Positions 6,835 through 15,870 of a stretch of DNA of 33,463 bases are shown piece after piece. A model generated the notes under the pieces. That model was not told where the DNA came from. It made no database searches and was given only the letters and a program-made list of their open reading frames with translations. Position numbers and translations under genes: made by a program. The stretch covers positions 1 to 33,463 of the forward strand of contig PXPT01000138.1 of the NCBI GenBank assembly GCA_003021505.1, given 5' to 3'. The stretch's first letter is position 1, and every line of letters begins with the position of its first letter. The DNA comes from Cyanobacteria bacterium QS_4_48_99 (GTDB lineage: Bacteria > Cyanobacteriota > Cyanobacteriia > Cyanobacteriales > Rubidibacteraceae).

Positions 6835-8379
6835 ATGAATCGCCCAGCAAACCAAGATTTGCGCTTCGAGTATATCCAGGCATTATGCCAAGCGATTGAA
6901 ACGTTTACCGGCAACGCAGAGGCACAAGACCCCAATGCTTTCAAGTACCGGGGGGTGAATTTGAAATTTGCTGTCGAGCGTTTCCTGTATTTATCGTTTG
7001 TGGATGATGAGCAACTCTACGATTTATTTTGCCAAGACCAACAAGGGAACCCTCCCGAAATAGTCAAGTTCAACCAAAAATTAGAAAAAGAATTAGCATT
7101 ATATTTATGTGGGGAGAGTGTTGCCCAAAATCGCCTGGAAGTTCGCCAAAAAATTAGTTTGCTTGCACCGCTGCGGCATTTAAAAAAGTGGGCAAAATCT
7201 TGGGCACGTTTTTTGCTGAGGCAACTTAACCCGACCACGGAACTCGAACCAGTGCAGGCAACTGTTCTCATTTGGGTCGATCACCCCAAATTTGTCCGCT
7301 ACATGCGTCCCATAACAGATGCTCTACCAGTCTCTTATGCATACCTGCTCTTGAGGAAACCAGAGCGTCGAGAAATCAAGCCTTTTCTAGTCGAACAAGA
7401 AATGCCGTTTGTAGACCTTGCAGAGTTAAATGTTTCCTCGAAAGGGAAACCCCCAAAAGGAGCGCTGGCTAGCTTTCGGTCTTTTGTCACACTCTGCGAT
7501 CGCCTAATTGCCAGTCTGAAGCAATTGAACCCCCAATCTTTGGTAGTGGTGGAAGGGAATCATCCTCCCGATGAAGTAATCAATCAAGTCGGTAAGCAAC
7601 TGTCTATCCCGACTGTGTGCCTCCAGCAAGGTTGGTCGCCGATTGTTCATAATGGGTTTCGCAACATGTCTTACACCAAGATGTTGGTGTGGGGAGAGGG
7701 CTTCGCAGAGCTACTACAACCCTATAATCCTAACCAGAGATTTGTTGCAACTGGTAGCCATATTGTTAATACGGAAAGGTTTGCGGGTGAATTAAGCGAG
7801 GCGCTTCCCCGCCGGGGAATCAGTTTTTTCCTCCAGTCACCCCGGAAGCTGGGTAGTCAGTCCTCCTGGGAAGAATTGCTGAAATTGATTAACTACACTG
7901 CCATAGAATTTCGGGAAGTCCCCATTTTGGTGCGCGAACATCCCAGCTATCCCTTACCAGAGCAAGAACGCAATGATCTACTAAATGCAGAGAACGTCCA
8001 GCTAGTGCCTCCTGGTAGCTATTCCTTAGCAGAGATTTTGAACGCTAGTTGCCTTGCCGTTACTATCTTCTCGACAACTATCCTAGAGAGCATCGCTGCT
8101 GGCGTCTTTCCCCTTATCTTTAATGTTACTTCCATGCCGTCATACTATCCCGATGTGGCAGCAACAGGGGCAGCGGTAGAAGTAAAAAGCATTGATGAAG
8201 CAATGCCAGTCATCCGCAGCGTTCTTACCGATGTGGAATATTGCCAGAAAGTCCAAACTGCTGCTACTCAGTTTAAGGCGAAATACTTCTACCAGGATTC
8301 TCAAAAACCAGTAGAGCATATCGTCAAGGAAATTACCGAGTTGTGCGATCGCCAAGGAAAAAGTAAATTAGCTAACTAA
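6835..8379 (+). CDS. putative GT-B-like glycosyltransferase (capsule/sialyltransferase-like)
   Basis: This is a protein of about 514 residues. I chose the ATG at 6835, two bases after the upstream stop. An in-frame TTG at 6823 would overlap the upstream gene and is less likely. No transmembrane segment is evident. The C-terminal half has the layout of GT-B capsule or sialyltransferase-like enzymes: VVVEGNHPPDE, then CLQQGWSPIVHNGF, MLVWGEGFAELL, an FVATGSH strand, ILVREHPSYPLPEQERNDL, and a nucleotide-sugar-site-like stretch, SYSLAEILNASCLAVTIFST followed by TILESIAAGVFPLIFN. The basic central segment (about residues 105-125) could bind membrane or polymer. Coupling to the NeuB-like synthase suggests it transfers the activated nonulosonic sugar. 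I could not assign a named family with certainty, and a role in export or modification is possible. Confidence 0.65.
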   Translation: MNRPANQDLRFEYIQALCQAIETFTGNAEAQDPNAFKYRGVNLKFAVERFLYLSFVDDEQLYDLFCQDQQGNPPEIVKFNQKLEKELALYLCGESVAQNRLEVRQKISLLAPLRHLKKWAKSWARFLLRQLNPTTELEPVQATVLIWVDHPKFVRYMRPITDALPVSYAYLLLRKPERREIKPFLVEQEMPFVDLAELNVSSKGKPPKGALASFRSFVTLCDRLIASLKQLNPQSLVVVEGNHPPDEVINQVGKQLSIPTVCLQQGWSPIVHNGFRNMSYTKMLVWGEGFAELLQPYNPNQRFVATGSHIVNTERFAGELSEALPRRGISFFLQSPRKLGSQSSWEELLKLINYTAIEFREVPILVREHPSYPLPEQERNDLLNAENVQLVPPGSYSLAEILNASCLAVTIFSTTILESIAAGVFPLIFNVTSMPSYYPDVAATGAAVEVKSIDEAMPVIRSVLTDVEYCQKVQTAATQFKAKYFYQDSQKPVEHIVKEITELCDRQGKSKLAN

Positions 8380-8385
8380 ATTCTA

Positions 8386-10326
8386 ATGTGCGGAATAACC
8401 GGCTTCCTTTCCTATCCTGGTCAAGTTACAACCGAGGAACTCCAGACTAGGATTAGGCAGATGAGCGATACCTTAACCCATCGTGGTCCTGATGATGGGG
8501 GAATCTGGACAGATGCTGAGGTGGGATAGCTTTAGGGCATCGGCGACTCTCTATTGTTGACCTCTCCCCAGAGGGACACCAACCCATGCATTCTGCTTGT
8601 GGTCGCTATATTATCTCCTTCAATGGAGAGATTTACAACTTTCTGGAACTCCGGCGAGAGTTAGAAGCTCTAGGACATCAGTTTCGGGGTCATTCGGATA
8701 CGAGGTCATGCTGGCTGCCTTTAGTCAGTGGGGACTCAAGCAAGCCGTGGAGCGGTTTAATGGTATGTTTGTTTGCCTTTGCCCTTTGGGACAGGCAACA
8801 GAGACGCTTATACCTAGGGCGCGATCGCCTCGGAGAAAAGCCCCTCTACTACGGCTGGAGGGGTAAAACCTTTTTCTTTGCCTCGGAGTTGAAAGCGATT
8901 AAAGCCCATCCCCACTTCCAAGCGGAAATCAATCAGGATGCCTTAGCCCTCTACCTGCGGCATAGTTACATCCCCGCCCCCTACTCCATCTATCAAGGCA
9001 TCTATAAGCTACCACCAGCCCATCTATTACCCATCAAACCAGACTCAGCAACGGCGGAACCCGTGTCCTATTGGTCTGCCCAGTTAGCGGCTGAATCGGG
9101 CATTGCTAACCCCTTTACTGGCTCAGAAACAGAGGTGATCGCTGCTCTAGACGCGCTCTTGCGGGAGGCGGTGGGCTTACGCATGGTGGCAGATGTTCCC
9201 TTAGGAGCCTTTCTATCCGGTGGGATAGACTCATCCACCATAGTAGCGCTGATGCAGGCTCAAAGTCGCCAACCTGTCAAAACCTTTAGCATTGGTTTCT
9301 ATGAGGAAAGCTACAACGAAGCCCAACACGCTAAGGCTGTAGCTCAACACCTGGGCACAGATCACACTGAACTCTATGTTACGTCGCAAGAAGCAATGGG
9401 AGTGATTCCCCGACTCCCCCATCTCTACGATGAACCCTTTTCTGATTCTTCTCAGATTCCCACCTTTCTGGTTTCCCAGCTTGCGAGACAGCACGTGACA
9501 GTGAGTCTTTCTGGTAATGGTGGGGATGAACTATTCGGCGGCTATAACCGCTACTTTCGAGGCGATCACATTTGGCGGCAGAAGCATAAGGGCAAAATGC
9601 CTGCAACAATGCGTCAGGTGGCGGCACGTGGCTTGAGTGCGATCGCGCCCCAGAGTGGAATCGTGGTTTTTCTAGGTTGAGTCCTGTTTTGCCAAACAAA
9701 CTGAAAAAACCTGAGGAGAAATTACACGCACTCGCGCAAAGATTATCCACTAACCCCGAAACCTTATACAGGGATTTAGTTTCCCACTGGAAGGAGCCAG
9801 AAACGGTAGTTCGGAATAGTTCTGAACCCCCCACAGCATTTAGCGATCCGCGATATTCGGGCAGAGTTGCCAGATTTCATCCAGGAAGTGATGTGCCTAG
9901 ATGCGATCGCCTATCTTCCCGATGACATTCTCGCTAAAGTAGACAGAGTCAGTATGGGCGTTAGCCTGGAATCTCGCATTCCCCTTTTAGATCCCCGTGC
10001 TGTAGAATTTGCTTGGCAGATTCCTCAAACTATGAAAGTTCGCAACCAACAAGGCAAGTGGATTCTGCGGCAAGTTCTTTATCAATATGTGCCTCAATCA
10101 TTAATCGAAAGACCCAAAACCGGGGTTCCGATTGGCAACTGGTTACGGGAACCCTTGCGAGATTGGGCAGAATCCTTGCTCTACGAGAGACGGCTGCAAA
10201 AGGAAGTTTTTTTTCAATCCCCAGCCGATTCGCCAAAAGTGGAAAGAGCATCTAGCAGGCAAGCAAAATTGGCAGGACGAGCTTTGGGATTTCCTCATGT
10301 TTCAGGCTTGGCAAGAGTCAGCTTGA
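8386..10326 (+). pseudogene. asnB: asparagine synthetase (glutamine-hydrolysing), multiply frameshifted
   Basis: The gene opens with MCGITGFLSYPG (Cys2 is the glutaminase nucleophile), has SGGIDSS as the ATP-pyrophosphatase loop, and ends ELWDFLMFQAWQESA. Six reading-frame breaks are seen: near 8526 (one G missing in the GTGGGA run), near 8702 (one base lost), 8764-8775 (TTTG duplicated, +4, restoring the frame), near 9650, near 9842, and in the T8 run at 10207-10214. Splicing across them gives a continuous AsnB of normal length, so the gene was once intact. It begins 6 bp after the glycosyltransferase stop and was part of the same operon. Surface-glycan clusters often carry AsnB paralogues that amidate sugar acids, so its loss would change the glycan. 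Sequencing error could explain single homopolymer shifts but less readily the 4-bp duplication. Confidence 0.85.
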
Positions 10327-11093
10327 AAACCGATTTTGGAATGCCCTTTTGATGGCACTTGAGGCAGGAAACTGCTTTTTAATTGCCCCTTTTATTTTTC
10401 TTGTATTCCTTTTTATTTCTCTTGATGTTGCCATTTCCAGTAATTCCAATTCATCAGGTATTACTCGGTGATATTCTCGTGATATAGATAGCTCGGAAAG
10501 TTTATTTGGCGCGATGTAGAAATAGATATTTTGCCTTAAAAAGGGTCTAATATTGTTATTAAAAAGAAAGTGACATATTACCGCATCCACTCCACCATTT
10601 GAAAGCCTCTGTCTTCAAACAGCTTTCTCCAAAAATCTGGTCTCTGCTCGTTAATATGTCCTATACCTCCCTGTCTAGGAATGGCTGCGGAAAATAGGAC
10701 AACCGAAGATGAACGAGTAAGAAAATTTACAACTGCCTCACTGCGATGAAGCGGCACGTGTTCGGCAAACTAAATACTCATTGCTAGATCGCATGTGCGT
10801 ACTGGTGGAAATTCTTTGTCTAAGTTGCATCGGACACAGTTATCTTCCGAGATTAGTAAATCTTCTGAGCGAACAGAGGGATTATCAATGGAAGTCACTT
10901 GCTTAACTCCCATGTCCTCAAATACTTTAAATGCTTTGCACCAATTACCAGCCCCTCCTCCTAAATCGACTACTGAGTTAGGAAAACCAACAATTTCCGC
11001 CACAACCGGGACGATTCTTTTAGCTGCTGCATGGTTGCGTTCTATAGAAGACTTAAATTGATATTGTTGTTGTTTTATAAAACCAGTTATCAA
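10318..11093 (-). pseudogene. class I SAM-dependent methyltransferase, inactivated
   Basis: Read leftwards from an ATG at 11093, the protein shows an N-terminal basic helix and VVDLGGGAGNWCKAF, which is the SAM-binding G-loop. It continues with SIDNPSV, VRCNLDKEFPP and CDLAMSI. A TAG interrupts where the family has a glutamate (DLAMSI-stop-FAEHVP, expected 'SLEVAEHLP'). Translation then continues in frame through EAVVNFLTRSSSVVLFSAAI, GGIGHINEQRPDFWRK and LFEDRGFQMV. There a GTGGA unit is tandemly duplicated (+5), shifting the frame before VICHFLFNNNIRPFLRQN and a basic tail. It has two independent lesions and its 3' end overlaps that of asnB (convergent). It probably once methylated a sugar or lipid-linked glycan. 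Confidence 0.75.
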
Positions 11094-11590
11094 AAGTAGC
11101 TAGAGATATACAGCAGTGAATTTCCAAGGATACAGCCAAGGAACAATCAAAGTTTCACCGTTCCATCCCGCTCTAAGAGAAGAAGGATAAGTCTCCAGTC
11201 ACTTTTGAGAAACGGTATAAAGTTACTTGAAGTAGAGTAGATAAGTTTTGTAGATTACAATTATAAGGTTGCTCGTTTATTTCGTTTACAACAATTGTTT
11301 CGCTTTTCGTTAATTTTTTGCTGTACCCTAATTAAAAGTGGCGCGTTTATAAAAAACTAGGATAACGGAATTGTTTCTAACAACTGCTTTTGAAAAATAC
11401 CAGCGTTCATGAGGCGATAACAACTCAAGTGATCCTTAGAGATAGCTAGTGACTATACAGAATTATAGTTTGCCTTTAGTTTAAGCTTACACCACACAGG
11501 CACAGTCGTCGAGAACCAAAAAATCCCCATCTGGAGTAGGATAAGTTAGGGTAGTGGTTAAACTAGCGACGAGTGTGTAGGCGGGTAGCC
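11094..11590. other. intergenic region before the protease gene
   Basis: No gene or repeat of note is seen in these 497 bases. The stretch around 11280-11380 is AT-rich and could hold the protease promoter, but no convincing promoter boxes were found. Confidence 0.4.
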
Positions 11591-13360
11591 ATGAGAAAGT
11601 TAGTTTTATTAAGTTTAGTGGTATTGGGGCTAGGGCTTGCCCTGTTTAATTTTAAAGGTCTGGCTAACCAAGGCGAGTTTGACTCGATAGTGCTGGACTT
11701 TCGCGAGGATATCCCGGCAGCCGAGATTAGTGAGGAACTAGAGGCGATCGCAGGTCAGTATAATATTGAACCTCGCCTCAACAGCGAATTCTCTACAAGT
11801 GATCATGTCTATACACTAAGAGGCGATCGCCAATTACTCCGCGCCCTGAAAAAATCCGGGCTAAAGCAGGAAACTGAGTTTATCGAACCCAACTATATTT
11901 ACCAGCAGTTTGAAGTTCCCAACGATCCCGACTACGCCAAGCAGTGGAATTTACGCAGCATTAACCTAGAGCAGGCGTGGGACGATACCAAAGGAAGTGG
12001 AATTACGGTAGCAGTAATCGACACAGGCATTACCCAAGTCCCGGATTTAAAACAGACGAAGTTTGTCAAAGGCTACAACTTCGTAAATGATGGCATTGAT
12101 GCTACTGATGATGTGGGGCACGGAACCCACGTCGCTGGAACCATTGCCCAATCGACGAATAATAACTATGGTGTTGCAGGCATTGCCTACGAAGCCAACC
12201 TGATGCCCATTAAGGTATTAGGTGCTGGTGGTGGCGGGACAGTGGCAGATATTGCCGAAGCCATCCGCTTTGCTGCTAACCATGATGCCGACGTCATCAA
12301 CATGAGTCTAGGCGGTGCAGGGGAAAGCAAGCTGATGAAAGAAGCGATTGACTATGCCAACAACAAAGGGGTAGTTGTCATAGCCGCAGCGGGAAACGCT
12401 AATCGCAATGCCGCCGCTTATCCGGCACGCTATCCCCGCGTTATCGGTGTCTCTGCCCTCGACCCGGCTGATGGAAAAGCTCCCTATTCCAATTTTGGCG
12501 CAGGAGTTGATATTTCTGCCCCTGGTGGCTCTCAAGCCGGAAAAATCTTACAAAACACGATTAACTCACCAACTAAGCAACCTACCTTCGCTGGGTATCA
12601 GGGCACGAGTATGGCAGCCCCTCACGTTGCCGGCGTTGCTGCTTTGGTGAAATCCGCTGGTATCTCGGAACCAGAGGAAGTCTTGAAAGTCCTCAAACAG
12701 TCGGTACGCAAAGTTGCTGAAGACCCCCTCAACCACTTTGGTGCGGGTCATTTGAATGCAACTGGCGCAGTTAAGTTAGCGATGCGCGGGCAAATTAGTT
12801 TCCGGGACTTCTTCCGTTGGGTGCGCGATAATGGTTATCTGAATCCACGCTTCTGGATTGATGGGGGAGTTGTCACCTTGCCGCTGAAGCTTGCAATGGT
12901 GGTGGGAGGTTACATCCTCGCTTGGTTGCTACGCAATTACTTTCCTTTCGGCTGGAGTTGGTCTCTTGCCAGTGGAGTGATTGCTGGCAGTTCTGGACTG
13001 TTCTTTCTGCGGGGCATTTACATCTTTGATCTTCCCCAGTGGCCTTTCCGGGCGATGGGAAGTTCCATTCCCGAATTGGGGAATGCGGTGGCTGGAACCA
13101 CATCGTTGAATCCCATTTTTGCAAGTGCGCTGATTCCGATTGTTCTGGTGGCGTTGCTATTGGGACACCCGCAGTGGAAATGGTTCGCTGTTGGTTCCGC
13201 ACTGGGAGTCGCCGCTTGTCTGGGCGTGAATGCAGTGGTTTCACCAGCCGTTTCGGGATTAGGCAGTGGCGCAGTTGCTCGCCTTTTTCTAGTTACCAAT
13301 GCCTTCCTCTGTTTCGGACTAGCTTATCTGGCAAGTAAAGGGGAGAAGCAAGCCGCATGA
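11591..13360 (+). CDS. membrane-anchored S8 family subtilisin-like serine protease
   Basis: I take the ATG at 11591, which places a signal-like hydrophobic helix (KLVLLSLVVLGLGLALFNF) right at the N-terminus. A GTG 18 bp upstream is also open. The protein (589 aa) has an I9-like propeptide region up to about residue 110. A complete subtilase domain follows, with catalytic Asp in AVIDTG (D144), His in GHGTHVAG (H177), oxyanion Asn in AAAGN (N269) and Ser in GTSMAAPHVAG (S340). The last 165 residues contain about five hydrophobic segments (roughly 430-446, 456-476, 509-525, 531-551 and 561-582), so it is a polytopic membrane protein, unlike secreted subtilases. The short protein gene that follows overlaps it by four bases (ATGA), implying translational coupling. 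The substrate is unknown. Confidence 0.92.
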   Translation: MRKLVLLSLVVLGLGLALFNFKGLANQGEFDSIVLDFREDIPAAEISEELEAIAGQYNIEPRLNSEFSTSDHVYTLRGDRQLLRALKKSGLKQETEFIEPNYIYQQFEVPNDPDYAKQWNLRSINLEQAWDDTKGSGITVAVIDTGITQVPDLKQTKFVKGYNFVNDGIDATDDVGHGTHVAGTIAQSTNNNYGVAGIAYEANLMPIKVLGAGGGGTVADIAEAIRFAANHDADVINMSLGGAGESKLMKEAIDYANNKGVVVIAAAGNANRNAAAYPARYPRVIGVSALDPADGKAPYSNFGAGVDISAPGGSQAGKILQNTINSPTKQPTFAGYQGTSMAAPHVAGVAALVKSAGISEPEEVLKVLKQSVRKVAEDPLNHFGAGHLNATGAVKLAMRGQISFRDFFRWVRDNGYLNPRFWIDGGVVTLPLKLAMVVGGYILAWLLRNYFPFGWSWSLASGVIAGSSGLFFLRGIYIFDLPQWPFRAMGSSIPELGNAVAGTTSLNPIFASALIPIVLVALLLGHPQWKWFAVGSALGVAACLGVNAVVSPAVSGLGSGAVARLFLVTNAFLCFGLAYLASKGEKQAA

Positions 13361-13584
13361 GTGTCACGGTTACTGGTACTGTCGAACATCGGGAGTTAGG
13401 TCCTGGAACTTGGGCACTTGTGACTGAGCAGGGGGAAACCTACGAATTGAAGGATGCCCCCCAACAGCTATGCCAACCTCAACAGCAAGTCCGAGTGGAA
13501 GGGGAAGTCCGCGAGGATGTGATGACCTTTGCCATGATTGGTCCCGTACTGGAGGTCAAGTCTTTTTCAATTGTTAATGGCTAA
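13357..13584 (+). CDS. small OB-like protein (DUF5818-like), coupled to the protease
   Basis: This 75-residue soluble protein starts in an ATGA overlap with the protease stop. Alternating beta-strand character (VTGTVEHRELGPGTWALVT, then YELKD, VRVEGEVRED and MIGPVLEVKSFSI) suggests a small five-stranded OB-type barrel, like the DUF5818 proteins. No catalytic motif is present. The gene overlap argues for co-expression with, and perhaps binding to or regulation of, the membrane protease. The family assignment is tentative. Confidence 0.7.
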   Translation: MSVTVTGTVEHRELGPGTWALVTEQGETYELKDAPQQLCQPQQQVRVEGEVREDVMTFAMIGPVLEVKSFSIVNG

Positions 13585-13625
13585 TCGCTAATCGACAATG
13601 AGCAGGCGGACAATTAGCAATTAGC
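13580..13625. repeat. inverted repeat between the small ORF and speA
   Basis: GCTAATCGCTAAT at 13580-13592 pairs with ATTAGCAATTAGC at 13613-13625 (12 of 13 positions). The element overlaps the stop codon of the small gene. It could fold into a hairpin of 12 pairs and a 20-nt loop, possibly slowing transcription before speA. No T tract follows. The units also resemble the ATTAGCAATTAGC-type dispersed strings of cyanobacteria. Confidence 0.55.
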
Positions 13626-13641
13626 AGTGAAAAATTAGGAA

Positions 13642-15666
13642 ATGACTAAAAAGTCTTGGACAATTGAAGACAGCAAGAAGCTGTACGGAATTCAAGAATG
13701 GGGCGAACCTTACTTTTCGATTAATGCTGCGGGCCATATTACGGTTTCGCCTCAAGGGAGTCACGGCAGTTCTCTAGATTTATGGGAACTAGTAGAAGCC
13801 CTACAAAAGCGCAATCTGGGACTGCCGCTGTTAATTCGCTTTACCGATATTTTGGCTGACCGTATCGAGCGGTTAAATACTTGTTTCGCTAAAGCGATCG
13901 CTCGCTATCAATATTCTGGCAGCTACCAGGGGGTTTTTCCCATCAAGTGCAACCAGCATCGCCATCTGGTAGAAGCGTTAGTCGCATCTGGCAAGCCTCA
14001 TCAATTAGGTTTAGAAGTGGGTTCTAAGCCAGAGCTGATGATTGCCTTAGCGACTCTAGAGCCTGCCTCAGACGCCCTCCTAATTTGCAATGGCTACAAA
14101 GACCGCGAATATATCGAAACAGCCCTATTAGCAACGCGGTTGGGACAAACGCCCATAATCGCAATTGAGCAGCTCGAAGAATTGCCCCTGGCTATCGAGA
14201 TTAGCCAGCAATTAGGGATTTCCCCCGTGTTAGGAGTGCGGGCAAAGCTCACTACCAAAGGCTCAGGGGGTTGGGAAAATTCGAGTGGCGTAAGTACTAA
14301 GTTTGGTTTGACCATTCCCCAGATTCTAGAAGCCACAAACCGGCTCCAAGCCGCTGGGATGTTGCACTGTTTGCAACTGCTGCATTTTCACATCGGCTCG
14401 CAGATTTCGGCGATTGGCACGGTTAAAAATGCCATCCGTGAAGCCAGCCAGATTTACGTGGAACTGAGACGATTGGGAGCCAATATGCAATATCTCGATG
14501 TTGGGGGCGGTTTAGCAGTGGATTACGACGGCTCTAAAACCAGAAGCCACGCCTCGAAAAATTACAACATGCAGAACTATGCCAACGACATTGTGGCAGA
14601 AGTGAAAGAAGCTTGCGAAGCTGGGGAAATTCCTGCGCCAATGCTGGTGAGTGAAAGTGGGCGAGCGATCGCTTCCCATCATTCTATCCTCATTTTCGAC
14701 GTTTTGGGCAGCAGCGACACTGCCTCTACCCCTCCTCCCCCTGTAGAGCAGAAAGAACACCTCATCATCCGCAACCTCTGGGAAACCTACGAATCAATTA
14801 GCGCCGAAAATTACCAAGAAGCCTACCACGATGCCATTCAGTTCCAACAAGAGGCAGTCAGTCTGTTTAGTTTTGGCTATCTCAGCCTCACCGAACGAGC
14901 CAGAGCAGAGCAACTTTACTGGGCTTGCTGTGAAAAGATTCTCCCCATCGTCCGCTATCAGGACTCGGTGAGCGATGACCTCAAAGACTTGGAAAACATT
15001 ATGGTGTCAAATTATGATGTCAACCTCTCAGTTTTCCGCTCTGCACCAGATTCCTGGGCAATCAATCAACTATTTCCCATCCTGCCCATCCACCGCCTCG
15101 ATGAAAAACCTACCCAGCGGGGAATTCTGGCAGACCTCACTTGCGATAGCGATGGTAAAATCGACCGATTTATCGACCCCCAGACTGGTCAATCCAAGCG
15201 AGTCTTAGAACTCCATTCTCTTCGGGAGGAGGACAAGGGGACAAGGGGATGCGGGGACACGGAGACAGATTGCTGGGCAAAAGGAGTACGGGCGACTCGG
15301 CGAGTCGCCCCTTCCGCGTCTTCCGAAACCGCATCTTCTTCCCGAGTGAAACAACCCTACTACTTAGGAATGTTTTTGGTGGGTGCATACCAAGAAATTA
15401 TGGGGAATTTACACAACCTCTTTGGTAACACCAACGTGGTTCACGTCCAGATGACCCCCAAGGGGGATCAGATTGAACAGGTTGTCAAAGGGGATACAGT
15501 CTCCGAAGTTCTCGGCTCTGTGCAATACGATGCCGAGGATTTGGTAGAGAGCATTCGCCGTCGCGCAGAGCACGCTTTACAAGAGGAGCGCATTACCTTA
15601 GAAGAGCAAGCGCGGTTGCTGCAAAACTATGAGCGCGGTCTCAATAGCTACACCTACCTCAGTTAG
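13642..15666 (+). CDS. speA: biosynthetic arginine decarboxylase, with an in-frame repeat insertion
   Basis: SpeA converts arginine to agmatine and CO2 in polyamine synthesis and arginine catabolism. It is PLP-dependent and cytoplasmic. Landmarks are PLP lysine K102 in GVFPIKCNQ, HFHIGSQ at 248-254, DVGGGLAVDYDGS at 286-298 and a C-terminal PYYLGMFLVGAYQEIMGN region from 572. The ORF is 674 aa. Residues about 529-569 (EDKGTRGCGDTETDCWAKGV and on) are not family-like: they break the normally continuous 'LHSLREG(E/Q)PYYLG' and are encoded by GC-rich repeat DNA with a perfect palindrome. The insertion adds about 120 nt and keeps the frame, so the enzyme may still work, with a roughly 40-residue loop near the active-site end. 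It stands alone with no clear operon partner. Confidence 0.95.
   Translation: MTKKSWTIEDSKKLYGIQEWGEPYFSINAAGHITVSPQGSHGSSLDLWELVEALQKRNLGLPLLIRFTDILADRIERLNTCFAKAIARYQYSGSYQGVFPIKCNQHRHLVEALVASGKPHQLGLEVGSKPELMIALATLEPASDALLICNGYKDREYIETALLATRLGQTPIIAIEQLEELPLAIEISQQLGISPVLGVRAKLTTKGSGGWENSSGVSTKFGLTIPQILEATNRLQAAGMLHCLQLLHFHIGSQISAIGTVKNAIREASQIYVELRRLGANMQYLDVGGGLAVDYDGSKTRSHASKNYNMQNYANDIVAEVKEACEAGEIPAPMLVSESGRAIASHHSILIFDVLGSSDTASTPPPPVEQKEHLIIRNLWETYESISAENYQEAYHDAIQFQQEAVSLFSFGYLSLTERARAEQLYWACCEKILPIVRYQDSVSDDLKDLENIMVSNYDVNLSVFRSAPDSWAINQLFPILPIHRLDEKPTQRGILADLTCDSDGKIDRFIDPQTGQSKRVLELHSLREEDKGTRGCGDTETDCWAKGVRATRRVAPSASSETASSSRVKQPYYLGMFLVGAYQEIMGNLHNLFGNTNVVHVQMTPKGDQIEQVVKGDTVSEVLGSVQYDAEDLVESIRRRAEHALQEERITLEEQARLLQNYERGLNSYTYLS
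15226..15348 (+). repeat. GC-rich repeat inserted in frame within speA
   Basis: The segment contains a tandem ACAAGGGG motif (15230-15250) followed by a perfect stem, GGGCGACTCG at 15290-15299 and CGAGTCGCCC at 15301-15310 with a one-base loop. Both types occur in cyanobacterial intergenic DNA. The length is a multiple of three and there is no stop in frame. The borders are approximate, set by where family-like residues stop and resume. Confidence 0.7.
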
Positions 15667-15671
15667 TAAAT

Positions 15672-15870
15672 GAGGTGAGGGGTGAGGAGTGAGAGAGTGA
15701 GGAGGTAGATGGGCTGGTTTGATAGAAAAATTTATTTCTATTTCCAACACTCTCACGCACTCACAGCTTTCACGCTTTCACTCCTTTCCCGCGTCTGCGC
15801 GTCCGCGCGTACCCATGTCCTTTTCTGTCACTCTCTCACGCGCTCACGCTCTCACGCTCTTACACCTCGC
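15672..15870. repeat. low-complexity dispersed element, copy 1
   Basis: Purine-rich GTGAGG-type units (15675-15705) lead into a core (15710-15747: TGGGCTGGTTTGATAGAAAA, then TTTATTTCTATTTCCAAC). The core is followed by CTCTCAC/GCTCAC pyrimidine units. The core matches, on the opposite strand, the copy at 17885-17955 at roughly 47 of 55 positions by eye. The right end reaches the msrA 3' end. Confidence 0.7.

Noticed and set aside
8597-8866. Separate 89-residue gene inside the asnB region
   Set aside because: It is the alternative frame of asnB between two indels (VMLAAFSQWGLKQAVERFNG is an AsnB block).
12308-13338. Several antisense and overlapping open frames across the protease gene
   Set aside because: All are in the shadow of the protease coding frame and have no start signals or family match.
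13642-15666. speA as a pseudogene
   Set aside because: The frame is intact across the repeat insertion, both halves of the enzyme are well conserved and no stop is present; kept as a gene with an insertion.
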